From Myroides sp. WP-1 (GTDB lineage Bacteria > Bacteroidota > Bacteroidia > Flavobacteriales > Flavobacteriaceae), in assembly GCF_014145635.1 (NCBI RefSeq), contig NZ_JACHTC010000009.1, positions 1-64,000 on the forward strand: a stretch of 64,000 bases of DNA. Direction: 5' to 3'. The stretch's first letter is position 1. The number at the start of each line of letters is the position of its first letter. Both the position numbers and the translations under genes were made by a program. The notes below the pieces were generated by a model. That model searched no databases, had not been told where the DNA came from, and was given only the letters and a program-made list of their open reading frames with translations. This document shows, in pieces, positions 40,040 through 48,122 of this stretch.

Positions 40040-40197
40040 AAAAACTTTATTTTATATCCTGATTATACATGTTAATTGTCAGTGCGAAATTATAAAAATA
40101 ATTAATACTTAATACTATTTTTCTGTTTATTGTCAGTAATTATTCTTTTTTTTGTACTTCAATAAAGTGTTTTTTAACCTTAAATTCGGTTTATATC

Positions 40198-40767
40198 ATG
40201 AGAAAAATAGTGCTATTCGCTTCTGGTTCAGGGACTAATGTGGAGAATATTATCAATTACTTTGAGAATAATTCAATTGTGAACCAATACCTAGTTTTGG
40301 TCAATAACCCTCATGCTAAAGTAATAGAAAAAGCTGAAAAAAGAAATGTTCCGGTTTATATTTTTGACAAAAACCAGTTGAATAACGGCGAGTTAGCGGA
40401 AAAATTAGCAGCATTTGATCCGGATTTGATCGTTTTGGCGGGCTTCTTGTGGAAGTTTCCTGAAGATTTGGTAAAAAAATACCACAACCAAGTTATCAAT
40501 ATCCATCCAGCATTATTACCTCAATACGGAGGAAAAGGAATGTATGGACATTTTGTACATGAGGCTGTTTTAGCCAATAAAGAGAAAGAAACGGGAATTA
40601 CGATTCACTTTGTCAATGAAAACTACGATGAAGGTGCCATAATTCTACAAGCTAAAACTGCTGTAGAGCCAAATTTTACCGCTGAAGATATCGCCAAAGC
40701 TGTACAGGCTTTAGAGTACAAACACTTTCCAATTGTCATTGAACAATTGCTGTTTAAAGAAAAATAA
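40198..40767 (+). CDS. purN: Phosphoribosylglycinamide formyltransferase
   Basis: 189-residue enzyme of de novo purine synthesis that formylates GAR with 10-formyl-THF. The N-terminal phosphate loop is FASGSGTNVENI near residues 8-19. The catalytic Asn and His are in VINIHPALLPQYGG near 99-112, and the Asp in FVNENYDEGAIILQ near 138-151. Length is typical. rnhA starts directly after its stop codon. Confidence 0.95.
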   Translation: MRKIVLFASGSGTNVENIINYFENNSIVNQYLVLVNNPHAKVIEKAEKRNVPVYIFDKNQLNNGELAEKLAAFDPDLIVLAGFLWKFPEDLVKKYHNQVINIHPALLPQYGGKGMYGHFVHEAVLANKEKETGITIHFVNENYDEGAIILQAKTAVEPNFTAEDIAKAVQALEYKHFPIVIEQLLFKEK

Positions 40768-41244
40768 ATGAGTCAAGCTTATCAAGTTATTTTATATACC
40801 GATGGTTCCGCACAAGGTAATCCCGGACCTGGAGGGTATGGATTAATTCTCGAGTGGGCCGGTCATCAGGTATATAAAGAATTTTCCCAAGGGTATCGAC
40901 TCACAACCAATAACCGCATGGAATTACTAGCAGTGATTGTGGGATTAGAAAAACTAAAAAACTCCCAAACCCGGGTATTAGTCGTGTCAGATTCTAAATA
41001 TGTTGTTGATGCCGTAACCAAAGGTTGGGTATTCGGTTGGGAAAAGAAAAATTTTAAAGACAAAAAAAATCCAGATTTGTGGATGCGTTTCTTACGCATC
41101 TACCGACAACATCAAGTGTCTTTTCAATGGGTAAAAGGACACAACAATCACCCGATGAACGAACGCTGTGACGTATTAGCGGTTCAGGCAGGGAAACAAA
41201 AAGAGTTATTGGTGGATGAGTATTATGAGCAAAATAATGCGTAA
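40768..41244 (+). CDS. rnhA: Ribonuclease HI
   Basis: 158-residue endonuclease that removes RNA from RNA-DNA hybrids. Acidic catalytic residues are visible in order: Asp in LYTDGSAQGNPGPGGYG near residue 11, Glu in NNRMELLAVI near 51, Asp in VVSDSKYVVDA near 73, and the last Asp in NERCDVLAVQA near 133. The His in WVKGHNNHPMNE is the flexible-loop His. It starts at the base after the purN stop, so the two are translationally coupled. Confidence 0.95.
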   Translation: MSQAYQVILYTDGSAQGNPGPGGYGLILEWAGHQVYKEFSQGYRLTTNNRMELLAVIVGLEKLKNSQTRVLVVSDSKYVVDAVTKGWVFGWEKKNFKDKKNPDLWMRFLRIYRQHQVSFQWVKGHNNHPMNERCDVLAVQAGKQKELLVDEYYEQNNA

Positions 41245-41269
41245 GGGGCTCAGACAGGAAATTAAAAAT

Positions 41270-41306
41270 AAACAGCGGCTTGTCATATAATGACGAGCCG
41301 CTGTTT
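41270..41306. terminator. Long stem-loop between rnhA and the collagen-like gene
   Basis: Arms 41270-41286 and 41290-41306 pair along 17 positions with one wobble and loop ATA. The minus-strand side is followed by a T-rich stretch, so it mainly terminates the collagen-like gene. The plus side lacks a clear T run. Confidence 0.75.
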
Positions 41307-41389
41307 GGGTTATTGTTTGGGTTCTTTTTGGTTCGCTCTTGATAAATGAATAGTAACCCGCATTGTTGAAGATGAGACGGGATGAATTT

Positions 41390-44300
41390 TTACTTTTCAT
41401 ATACTTGTAAGGCGCCACCCGCTAAAGTTGTGATACCGAGTACCCGAGTGGTTCCTGTTCCAAAGGTTCCTGAGGTTGTTCCTGTATTACTTGAGAAATG
41501 TGGTTGTGCAGAATTACCAGCCACTGCTACTTCGACTCTTAAGGTATTGTTGGTAGCAGTTAAAGGGGTAGTTCCTAAGGGGATAAGGATAGGAAATGTG
41601 AGTTGTTGTCGAAAATTAGAAGAGGTATTAGCTGTAAAATTACGATAATACGCCATATCTGAACCTATTTTTATGTTATTGACGTAGAAACGCAAATAGT
41701 AGGTTGCACTAACAGTCTTATTTGGTATGGTTGCACCGTTCAATTGTAGATTAGAATACATTTCCATATTATAGATCAAGAACTTTTGATTGTTTAGGTT
41801 TTCTTGTACATTAAATGTAATTGATTCTATAGGTTTATATTGCATAGTAGTAGACGCGATATCGTTGTAAGTGTAAGATACAGATGGAGTAGCGGGTAAA
41901 ATAATTACATCTGTGAGATAATACCCTTTACGTGGCGATATAGTCACTCCAGTTCCAGCTATAGGAACACCAGCTTCATCTATCTCACTTTCGTTAAAGT
42001 AGGTAAACGTATCGTTTTGGTTATCAACTAACCTTGTAGTGATTGGCGGAGTTCTTTGGGCGGTAATGAATTCTTGTTCTGTTTTGTTCTCATTTCCTGG
42101 AAGACTGGTCCATATTTCGTAATTGGATAGGCCTTTGTCTCCTTTTGGACCTTTTGAACTAGCAAGAAAATCAACTTCGGTTTTGTTTTCGTTTCCAGGT
42201 TGTTCTGCCCAAAGATCATAGACAGATTTTCCGGTATTACCTTGTGGACCAACTAAACTGGCTAAGAAATCGGCTTCTGATTTATTAGCATTGGCCGGTT
42301 GTGCCGCCCAAAGTGCATAAGCAGATTGTCCTGCAGCTCCATCAATTCCATCTTCTCCTTTGATTCCCGTAGCGAAATCAGCTTCCGTTTTATTTTCGTT
42401 GCCTGGTTGTTCGGCCCACAGTTGGTAGGCAGATTTACCGTTAATCCCATCTGTACCTTTTAAACTCGCTAAGAAATCGGCTTCTGATTTATTAGCATTG
42501 GCCGGTTGTGCCACCCAAAGTGCATAAGCAGATTGTCCTGCAGCTCCATCAATTCCATCTTCTCCTTTAATTCCTGTAGCGAAATCAGCTTCCGTTTTAT
42601 TTTCGTTACCGGGTTGTTCCTTCCAGAGCTCATACGCGGATTTACCGTTGTCTCCTTTATCTCCTTTTGCACCTTGTGGTCCAACTAAGCTAGCTAAGAA
42701 ATCGGCTTCTGATTTATTAGCGTTGGCCGGTTGTGCCGCCCAAAGCGCATAGGCCGATTGTCCGTCTTGTCCGTCGATTCCGTTGGCGAACTCCATTTCG
42801 GTTTTATTCTCGTTACCGGGTTGTTCCTTCCACAACTCGTAAGCGGATTTACCGTTGTCTCCTTTATCTCCTTTTGCACCTTGTGGTCCAATTAAGCTAG
42901 CTAAGAAGTCTGCTTCTGATTTATTGGCATTGGCCGGTTGTGCGACCCAAAGCGCATAAGCCGATTGTCCGTCTTGTCCGTTAATTCCTGTAGCGAACTC
43001 CATTTCGGTTTTATTCTCGTTACCGGGTTGTTCCTTCCAGAGCTCATACGCGGATTTACCGTTGTCTCCTTTATCTCCTTTTACACCTTGTGGTCCAACT
43101 AAGCTAGCTAAGAAGTCTGCTTCTGATTTATTGGCATTGGCCGGTTGTGCCGCCCAAAGCGCATAAGCCGATTGTCCGTCTTGTCCGTCGATTCCGTTGG
43201 CGAACTCCATTTCGGTTTTATTCTCGTTACCGGGTTGTTCCTTCCAGAGTTCATACGCTGATTTACCGTTATCTCCTTTTGCACCTTGTGGTCCAATTAA
43301 GCTAGCTAAGAAGTCTGCTTCTGATTTATTAGCGTTGGCCGGTTGTGCCGCCCAAAGCGCATAAGCCGATTGTCCGTCTTGACCGTCGATTCCGTTGGCG
43401 AACTCCATTTCGGTTTTATTCTCGTTACCGGGTTGTTCCTTCCAGAGCTCGTAAGCGGATTTACCGTTATCTCCTTTTGCACCTTGTGGTCCAACTAAGC
43501 TAGCTAAGAAATCGGCTTCTGATTTATTGGCATTGGCCGGTTGTGCCGCCCAAAGTGCATAAGCCGATTGTCCGTCTTGACCGTTAATTCCTGTAGCGAA
43601 ATCAGCTTCCGTTTTATTCTCGTTACCGGGTTGTTCCTTCCAGAGCTCATACGCTGATTTACCGTTATCTCCTTTTACACCTTGTGGTCCAACTAAGCTA
43701 GCTAAGAAATCGGCTTCTGATTTATTGGCATTGGCCGGTTGTGCCGCCCAAAGCGCATAAGCCGATTGTCCGTCTTGTCCGTCGATTCCGTTGGCGAACT
43801 CCATTTCGGTTTTATTCTCGTTACCAGGTTGTTCCTTCCAGAGCTCATACGCTGATTTACCGTTATCTCCTTTTACACCTTGTGGTCCAACTAAGCTAGC
43901 TAAGAAATCGGCTTCTGATTTATTGGCATTGGCCGGTTGTGCCGCCCAAAGCGCATAGGCCGATTGTCCGTCTTGTCCGTCGATTCCGTTGGCGAACTCC
44001 ATTTCGGTTTTATTCTCGTTACCGGGTTGTTCCTTCCAGAGCTCATACGCTGATTTACCGTTGTCTCCTTTATCTCCTTTTGCACCTTGTGGTCCAACTA
44101 AGCTAGCTAAGAAATCGGCTTCTGATTTATTAGCATTGGCCGGTTGTGCCGCCCAAAGCGCATAGGCCGATTGTCCGTCTTGACCGTCAATTCCGTTGGC
44201 GAACTCCATTTCGGTTTTATTCTCGTTACCGGGTTGTTCCTTCCAGAGCTCATACGCTGATTTACCGTTGTCTCCTTTATCTCCTTTTGCACCTTGTGGT

Positions 44301-44863
44301 CCAATTAAGCTAGCCAAGAAGTCTGCTTCTGATTTATTGGCATTGGCCGGTTGTGCGACCCAAAGCGCATAAGCCGATTGTCCGTCTTGACCGTCAATTC
44401 CATTCGATCCTTGAACATTTGTCCACTGTTGGGTTTGCTCATTAAAAATCCAAAGTCCATCTTGGTTGACCACCATCGTTATACCTGTTCCTGGTGCTCC
44501 CGGTGTGCCAGGTAGTCCTGGTTCTCCTCTTTCTCCGGGGTTCCCCTCAACGGTGTTTTTAGATAGATCAGTTGATGTGCTAAGTCGTTCCCATTGACTG
44601 CCTCCCCAATAATAATATCCTGGTTTTAGTCCTTCGTTAGTGGTTGTATTATACACTAATAGGCTTTCGACATTTCCATTGGTGATGGTATTTTTGTCCG
44701 TTGTGCTTTTTAAAGCAATTTGCGGTATTAATATACCACGGTTATTGCCTACAACAGTTAATTCTGCCGAGAGGTTAGGTTGTTTTGTTCCTATGCCTAC
44801 TTGCGCTTGAGCAAAATAGCTCATGGAACAGAAAGTAAATAGGATGAGTGTTTTTTTTTTCAT
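41390..44863 (-). CDS. Large collagen-like repeat surface protein
   Basis: 1157-residue exported protein. A signal peptide ends at about 20 (FAQAQ). The N-terminal domain (about 21-105) has the flavobacterial pattern QVGIGTKQPNLSAELTVVGN and PGYYYWGGSQW. A Gly-X-Y stretch follows (GNPGERGEPGLPGTPGAPG). Then a huge repeat region at about 155-940 alternates a helical unit (SAYALWAAQPANANKSEADF, SAYELWKEQPGNENKTEMEF) with short Gly-X-Y linkers (GPQGAKGDKGDNG). I count 23 helical units. A unique beta-rich C-terminal domain covers about 945-1157. Such proteins are trimeric fibres on cell surfaces or phage tails; a surface or secreted adhesin is likely here since no phage genes surround it. Confidence 0.88.
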   Translation of the reverse strand: MKKKTLILFTFCSMSYFAQAQVGIGTKQPNLSAELTVVGNNRGILIPQIALKSTTDKNTITNGNVESLLVYNTTTNEGLKPGYYYWGGSQWERLSTSTDLSKNTVEGNPGERGEPGLPGTPGAPGTGITMVVNQDGLWIFNEQTQQWTNVQGSNGIDGQDGQSAYALWVAQPANANKSEADFLASLIGPQGAKGDKGDNGKSAYELWKEQPGNENKTEMEFANGIDGQDGQSAYALWAAQPANANKSEADFLASLVGPQGAKGDKGDNGKSAYELWKEQPGNENKTEMEFANGIDGQDGQSAYALWAAQPANANKSEADFLASLVGPQGVKGDNGKSAYELWKEQPGNENKTEMEFANGIDGQDGQSAYALWAAQPANANKSEADFLASLVGPQGVKGDNGKSAYELWKEQPGNENKTEADFATGINGQDGQSAYALWAAQPANANKSEADFLASLVGPQGAKGDNGKSAYELWKEQPGNENKTEMEFANGIDGQDGQSAYALWAAQPANANKSEADFLASLIGPQGAKGDNGKSAYELWKEQPGNENKTEMEFANGIDGQDGQSAYALWAAQPANANKSEADFLASLVGPQGVKGDKGDNGKSAYELWKEQPGNENKTEMEFATGINGQDGQSAYALWVAQPANANKSEADFLASLIGPQGAKGDKGDNGKSAYELWKEQPGNENKTEMEFANGIDGQDGQSAYALWAAQPANANKSEADFLASLVGPQGAKGDKGDNGKSAYELWKEQPGNENKTEADFATGIKGEDGIDGAAGQSAYALWVAQPANANKSEADFLASLKGTDGINGKSAYQLWAEQPGNENKTEADFATGIKGEDGIDGAAGQSAYALWAAQPANANKSEADFLASLVGPQGNTGKSVYDLWAEQPGNENKTEVDFLASSKGPKGDKGLSNYEIWTSLPGNENKTEQEFITAQRTPPITTRLVDNQNDTFTYFNESEIDEAGVPIAGTGVTISPRKGYYLTDVIILPATPSVSYTYNDIASTTMQYKPIESITFNVQENLNNQKFLIYNMEMYSNLQLNGATIPNKTVSATYYLRFYVNNIKIGSDMAYYRNFTANTSSNFRQQLTFPILIPLGTTPLTATNNTLRVEVAVAGNSAQPHFSSNTGTTSGTFGTGTTRVLGITTLAGGALQVYEK
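42060..44400 (-). repeat. Coding tandem repeats of 198 and 207 bases
   Basis: The collagen-like gene holds near-identical units of 198 bases (66 codons) or 207 bases (69 codons). The 9-base difference is an extra three-residue step, KGDKGDNG versus KGDNG. Each unit encodes two helical segments. The high DNA identity shows recent duplication or homogenisation, and the copy number may vary between strains. The assembled copy number should be treated with care. Confidence 0.88.
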
Positions 44864-45183
44864 TTCTATACTATTTTAGTTACTATTGGCTTTGGTTGGG
44901 AATTGTAAAATTCGGAAACGAAGTGTTAAGGCAGCGATCAAATTAGTATGAGTATTGGCATCTCCCTTTTTTTGAATGTATTTTAACTTTTGTTTAAAAA
45001 AAGGAAGAGATCTTTTTTTAAAACACAAAGACGAAAGGTAGTTTTTGTTGATTTATTGAATAAAATGGGTTGTTGATTTGAGGTAACTCTTTGACTATAA
45101 GTTAATTTTCGAATAAAAGAGATTAATTTTTGTTCGAAAAAAAGGAATGCTATATATTTGCACCTTATTTCTTTTCCAAAAAT
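44864..45183 (+). promoter_or_regulatory. Divergent intergenic region with promoter of the PfkB kinase gene
   Basis: TTTG (45129-45132), 20-base spacer, TATATTTG (45153-45160): a full Bacteroidota promoter 24 bases before the ATG at 45184. An imperfect inverted repeat lies at about 44960-44973 and 44996-45011. I could not place a clear promoter for the minus-strand collagen-like gene and see no reading frame in the rest of this 320-base stretch. Confidence 0.65.
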
Positions 45184-46110
45184 ATGAACAAGTTATTGAT
45201 CGTCGGAACAGTGGCGTTTGACACCATAGAAACACCATTCGGGAAAACGGACAAAGTATTAGGAGGTGCTGCTACATATATAGGACTGTCTGCTTCTCAT
45301 TTTGAAGTTGAATCAGCGATAGTTTCTGTAGTAGGGGATGACTTTCCGAAAGAATATATTGAATTACTAGAAAGTAAAAATATCAATACAACAGGTATTG
45401 AAGTTGTTCCAGGCGGTAAAACCTTCTTTTGGAGTGGTAGATACCACAACGATTTGAACGCGAGAGATACCTTAGATACACAATTAAATGTATTAGAGAA
45501 TTTCAATCCTGTGGTTCCTGCTGATTTTAAAAACGCAGATGTGGTGATGTTGGGGAATTTACATCCAGCGATTCAGCAATCGGTATTAAATCAATTGGAA
45601 CAAAAGCCAAAATTAGTGGTACTTGATACAATGAATTTTTGGATGAATTGTGCATTAGAGGAGCTAAAATCGGTATTGAAACACGTAGATGTGATTACCA
45701 TTAACGATGAAGAGGCTCGTCAATTATCTGGAGAGTATTCTCTAGTAAAGGCAGCTGAAGTAATTCACGAAATGGGACCTCAATACGTTGTAATTAAAAA
45801 AGGAGAACATGGGGCCTTGTTGTTTTCAGGTAAAGATGTCTTCTTTGCACCAGCATTACCACTAAAAGAAGTATTTGATCCAACCGGAGCAGGTGATACT
45901 TTTGCAGGGGGATTTGCCGGGTATTTAACAGAAAGAGGAAATGTATCCTTTCAATGTATGAAAAACGCCATTATTTTTGGCTCTAACTTAGCCTCCTTCT
46001 GTGTAGAAGAGTTTGGAACACAGCGAATGGAGCAGCTAGAGGAAACCGAAATGAAAAAAAGATTAATGCAATTTAAAATGTTAACACAGTTCGACATTGA
46101 ACTCACATAA
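45184..46110 (+). CDS. PfkB family carbohydrate/nucleoside kinase
   Basis: 308-residue ribokinase-like (PfkB) kinase. The N-terminal LLIVGTVAFDTIETPFGK, the GGAATYIGLSASHF motif near residue 30 and the C-terminal FDPTGAGDTFAGGFAGYL (anion hole plus catalytic Asp) near residue 237 are the two PfkB signatures. The frame extends upstream to 45130, but that region lies within the promoter, so ATG 45184 is the start. Its substrate could be a sugar or a nucleoside. The next gene is a PurF-like enzyme, which favours nucleotide metabolism as a guess only. Confidence 0.88.
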   Translation: MNKLLIVGTVAFDTIETPFGKTDKVLGGAATYIGLSASHFEVESAIVSVVGDDFPKEYIELLESKNINTTGIEVVPGGKTFFWSGRYHNDLNARDTLDTQLNVLENFNPVVPADFKNADVVMLGNLHPAIQQSVLNQLEQKPKLVVLDTMNFWMNCALEELKSVLKHVDVITINDEEARQLSGEYSLVKAAEVIHEMGPQYVVIKKGEHGALLFSGKDVFFAPALPLKEVFDPTGAGDTFAGGFAGYLTERGNVSFQCMKNAIIFGSNLASFCVEEFGTQRMEQLEETEMKKRLMQFKMLTQFDIELT

Positions 46111-46124
46111 ACATGCAACATACT

Positions 46125-46149
46125 AAGCCTCGTCGTGGGGCTTTTTTTA
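46125..46149 (+). terminator. Short terminator after the PfkB gene
   Basis: AAGCCTC (46125-46131) pairs with GGGGCTT (46137-46143, one wobble), followed by a T run. It is only 25 bases ahead of the PurF-like ATG, so some read-through is likely. Confidence 0.6.
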
Positions 46150-46174
46150 ATGATAACACACAACACAACGAACT

Positions 46175-48073
46175 ATGAGTGACGCACTACAACACGAATG
46201 TGGAATTGCTTTTTTACGACTAAAAAAGCCTCTATCCTATTATAAAGAAAAATATGGGAGTGCATTTTACCCCATTCAAAAAATGTACTTGCTATTAGAA
46301 AAGCAACATAATAGAGGACAAGATGGAGCTGGTTTGGCAAGTATTAAACTTGATATGGAGCCAGGTGAACGCTATATTAGTCGTGTGCGTTCTAATAAAG
46401 CACAACCAATTCAAGATATTTTTGCTCAAATCAATGGGCGCATTAATGCTGAAATGGAAGAGCATCCTGAATATGCAGATAGTGCTGATCTACAGAAAAA
46501 ACACATCCCGTATTTGGGTGAAGTGTTTTTAGGGCATGTGCGTTATGGAACCTTTGGAAAGAATAGCATCGAGAGTGTTCATCCTTTTTTGCGTCAAAAC
46601 AATTGGATGCACCGCAATTTAATCGTTGCTGGAAACTTCAACTTAACGAATGTTAGAGAATTATTCGACGATTTAGTGCGCTTGGGCCAACACCCTAAAG
46701 AAATGTCAGATACCATTACGGTAATGGAGAAAATCGGTCATTTCTTGGACGATGAAATCGACGATTTATACTACAAAATAAAACAAGAAGGATTTTCTAA
46801 AAAGACGGCTTCACCAATTATTGGCGAGCGTTTAGATATTGCTCGTATCTTGAGAAGAGCTTCTAAAAACTGGGACGGTGGATTTACTATGGCAGGAATG
46901 TTAGGACATGGAGATGCTTTTGTGTTTAGAGATCCAGCGGGAATTCGCCCAGCATTCTACTATGAAAATGATGAAATTGTCGTAGTAGCAAGTGAGCGTC
47001 CAGTAATTCAAACGGCGTTGAATGTGCCTTTTGAAGATATTAAAGAACTAACACCAGGGCAAGCAATTATTGTAAAGAAAGATGCAAGTGTACACTTTGA
47101 GCAAATCTTAGAACCACTTCCATTAAAAGCTTGTTCATTCGAACGCGTGTATTTCTCAAGAGGAAATGACGCCGATATTTACCAAGAACGCAAAGACTTA
47201 GGAAAGTTAATCTTTCCTCAAGTGTTAGACGTGATTAACAACGATACGGATAATTCGGTATTTTCTTATATTCCCAATACATCAGAAACGTCTTTCTTTG
47301 GAATGATTGAAGGGGCTCAAGATTTCTTGAATCAGCGTAAGATTTCGGATATCTTGAAAAATAAAGAGGCATTGTCTGAAGCGAAACTACAGGAAATCCT
47401 GTCAGTAAAATTGCGTACAGAGAAGATTGCAATTAAAGATGCGAAATTGCGTACGTTTATCACAGACGACAGCAGTCGCGATGATTTAGTTGCTCACGTA
47501 TATGACGTAACGTATGGCGTGATTAAACCAACGGATAACTTGGTGATTATCGACGACAGTATCGTACGTGGAACAACCTTGAAGAAAAGCATCATCCGCA
47601 TGTTGGATCGCTTGAATCCAAAGCGCATTGTGGTTGTTTCTGCAGCACCTCAAGTGCGTTACCCAGATTGCTACGGAATCGATATGGCCAAATTAGAAGG
47701 GTTAATTGCTTTCCAAGCGGTAATCGAGATGCTGAAAGAGCGCAATATGTATCATATTGTGGAAGAAGTATACCAAAAGTCAAAAGCACAAGTAGGCTTG
47801 AAAGATGACGAAGTAATCAACCACGTAAAAGAGATTTATGCACCTTTTACGGATGAGGAGATTTCAGCAAAAATTGCTCAAATGGTAACAGAAGAGGGGA
47901 TCAAATCGGAAATCAAAATCGTCTTCCAATCGATCGACAACTTACACAAAGCTTGTCCGAAAAACTTAGGGGATTGGTACTTCACGGGTGACTACCCTAC
48001 TAAAGGAGGAAACCGCGTAGTTAACCGCGCTTTCATCAACTACTACGAAGGTAGAGATGAGAAACCGTATTAA
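46175..48073 (+). CDS. PurF-like amidophosphoribosyltransferase (long form)
   Basis: 632-residue class II glutamine amidotransferase fused to a PRTase domain, like PurF, which makes 5-phosphoribosylamine from PRPP and glutamine in the first step of purine synthesis. The nucleophile is Cys9 in ALQHECGIAF, exposed only if the first residues are removed. NRGQDGAGLASIKL near residue 47 and GHVRYGTFG near 121 are typical. The PRPP site is VIIDDSIVRGTTLKKS near residues 456-471. It is over 100 residues longer than standard PurF, with extra length between domains and at the C-terminus. It is a divergent PurF or a paralogue; a standard purF elsewhere would decide. Confidence 0.85.
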   Translation: MSDALQHECGIAFLRLKKPLSYYKEKYGSAFYPIQKMYLLLEKQHNRGQDGAGLASIKLDMEPGERYISRVRSNKAQPIQDIFAQINGRINAEMEEHPEYADSADLQKKHIPYLGEVFLGHVRYGTFGKNSIESVHPFLRQNNWMHRNLIVAGNFNLTNVRELFDDLVRLGQHPKEMSDTITVMEKIGHFLDDEIDDLYYKIKQEGFSKKTASPIIGERLDIARILRRASKNWDGGFTMAGMLGHGDAFVFRDPAGIRPAFYYENDEIVVVASERPVIQTALNVPFEDIKELTPGQAIIVKKDASVHFEQILEPLPLKACSFERVYFSRGNDADIYQERKDLGKLIFPQVLDVINNDTDNSVFSYIPNTSETSFFGMIEGAQDFLNQRKISDILKNKEALSEAKLQEILSVKLRTEKIAIKDAKLRTFITDDSSRDDLVAHVYDVTYGVIKPTDNLVIIDDSIVRGTTLKKSIIRMLDRLNPKRIVVVSAAPQVRYPDCYGIDMAKLEGLIAFQAVIEMLKERNMYHIVEEVYQKSKAQVGLKDDEVINHVKEIYAPFTDEEISAKIAQMVTEEGIKSEIKIVFQSIDNLHKACPKNLGDWYFTGDYPTKGGNRVVNRAFINYYEGRDEKPY

Positions 48074-48094
48074 TAGAAATTAAGCATTATATAG

Positions 48095-48122
48095 AAGCAC
48101 CGAGAGATCGGTGCTTTTTTTA
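48095..48122 (+). terminator. Terminator of the PurF-like gene
   Basis: AAGCACCGA (48095-48103) pairs perfectly with TCGGTGCTT (48108-48116) around a 4-base loop, followed by a T run. The convergent SLC13 stop lies at 48123. Confidence 0.85.

Noticed and set aside
42060..44400. Many medium reading frames in a second minus-strand frame of the collagen-like gene
   Set aside because: They repeat every 198-207 bases because the main gene repeats. Their Lys/Arg/Asn-rich translations have no signal or domain and are shadows.
43100..44863. Phage tail fibre and hidden prophage
   Set aside because: The SAYE-type helical unit occurs in phage fibres, but no structural, lysis, terminase or integrase genes lie near, and the protein has a Sec signal and a flavobacterial surface-type N-domain.
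44960..45011. Terminator or attenuator ahead of the PfkB gene
   Set aside because: The inverted repeat is imperfect and mostly A/T runs, and no transcript is known to end there.
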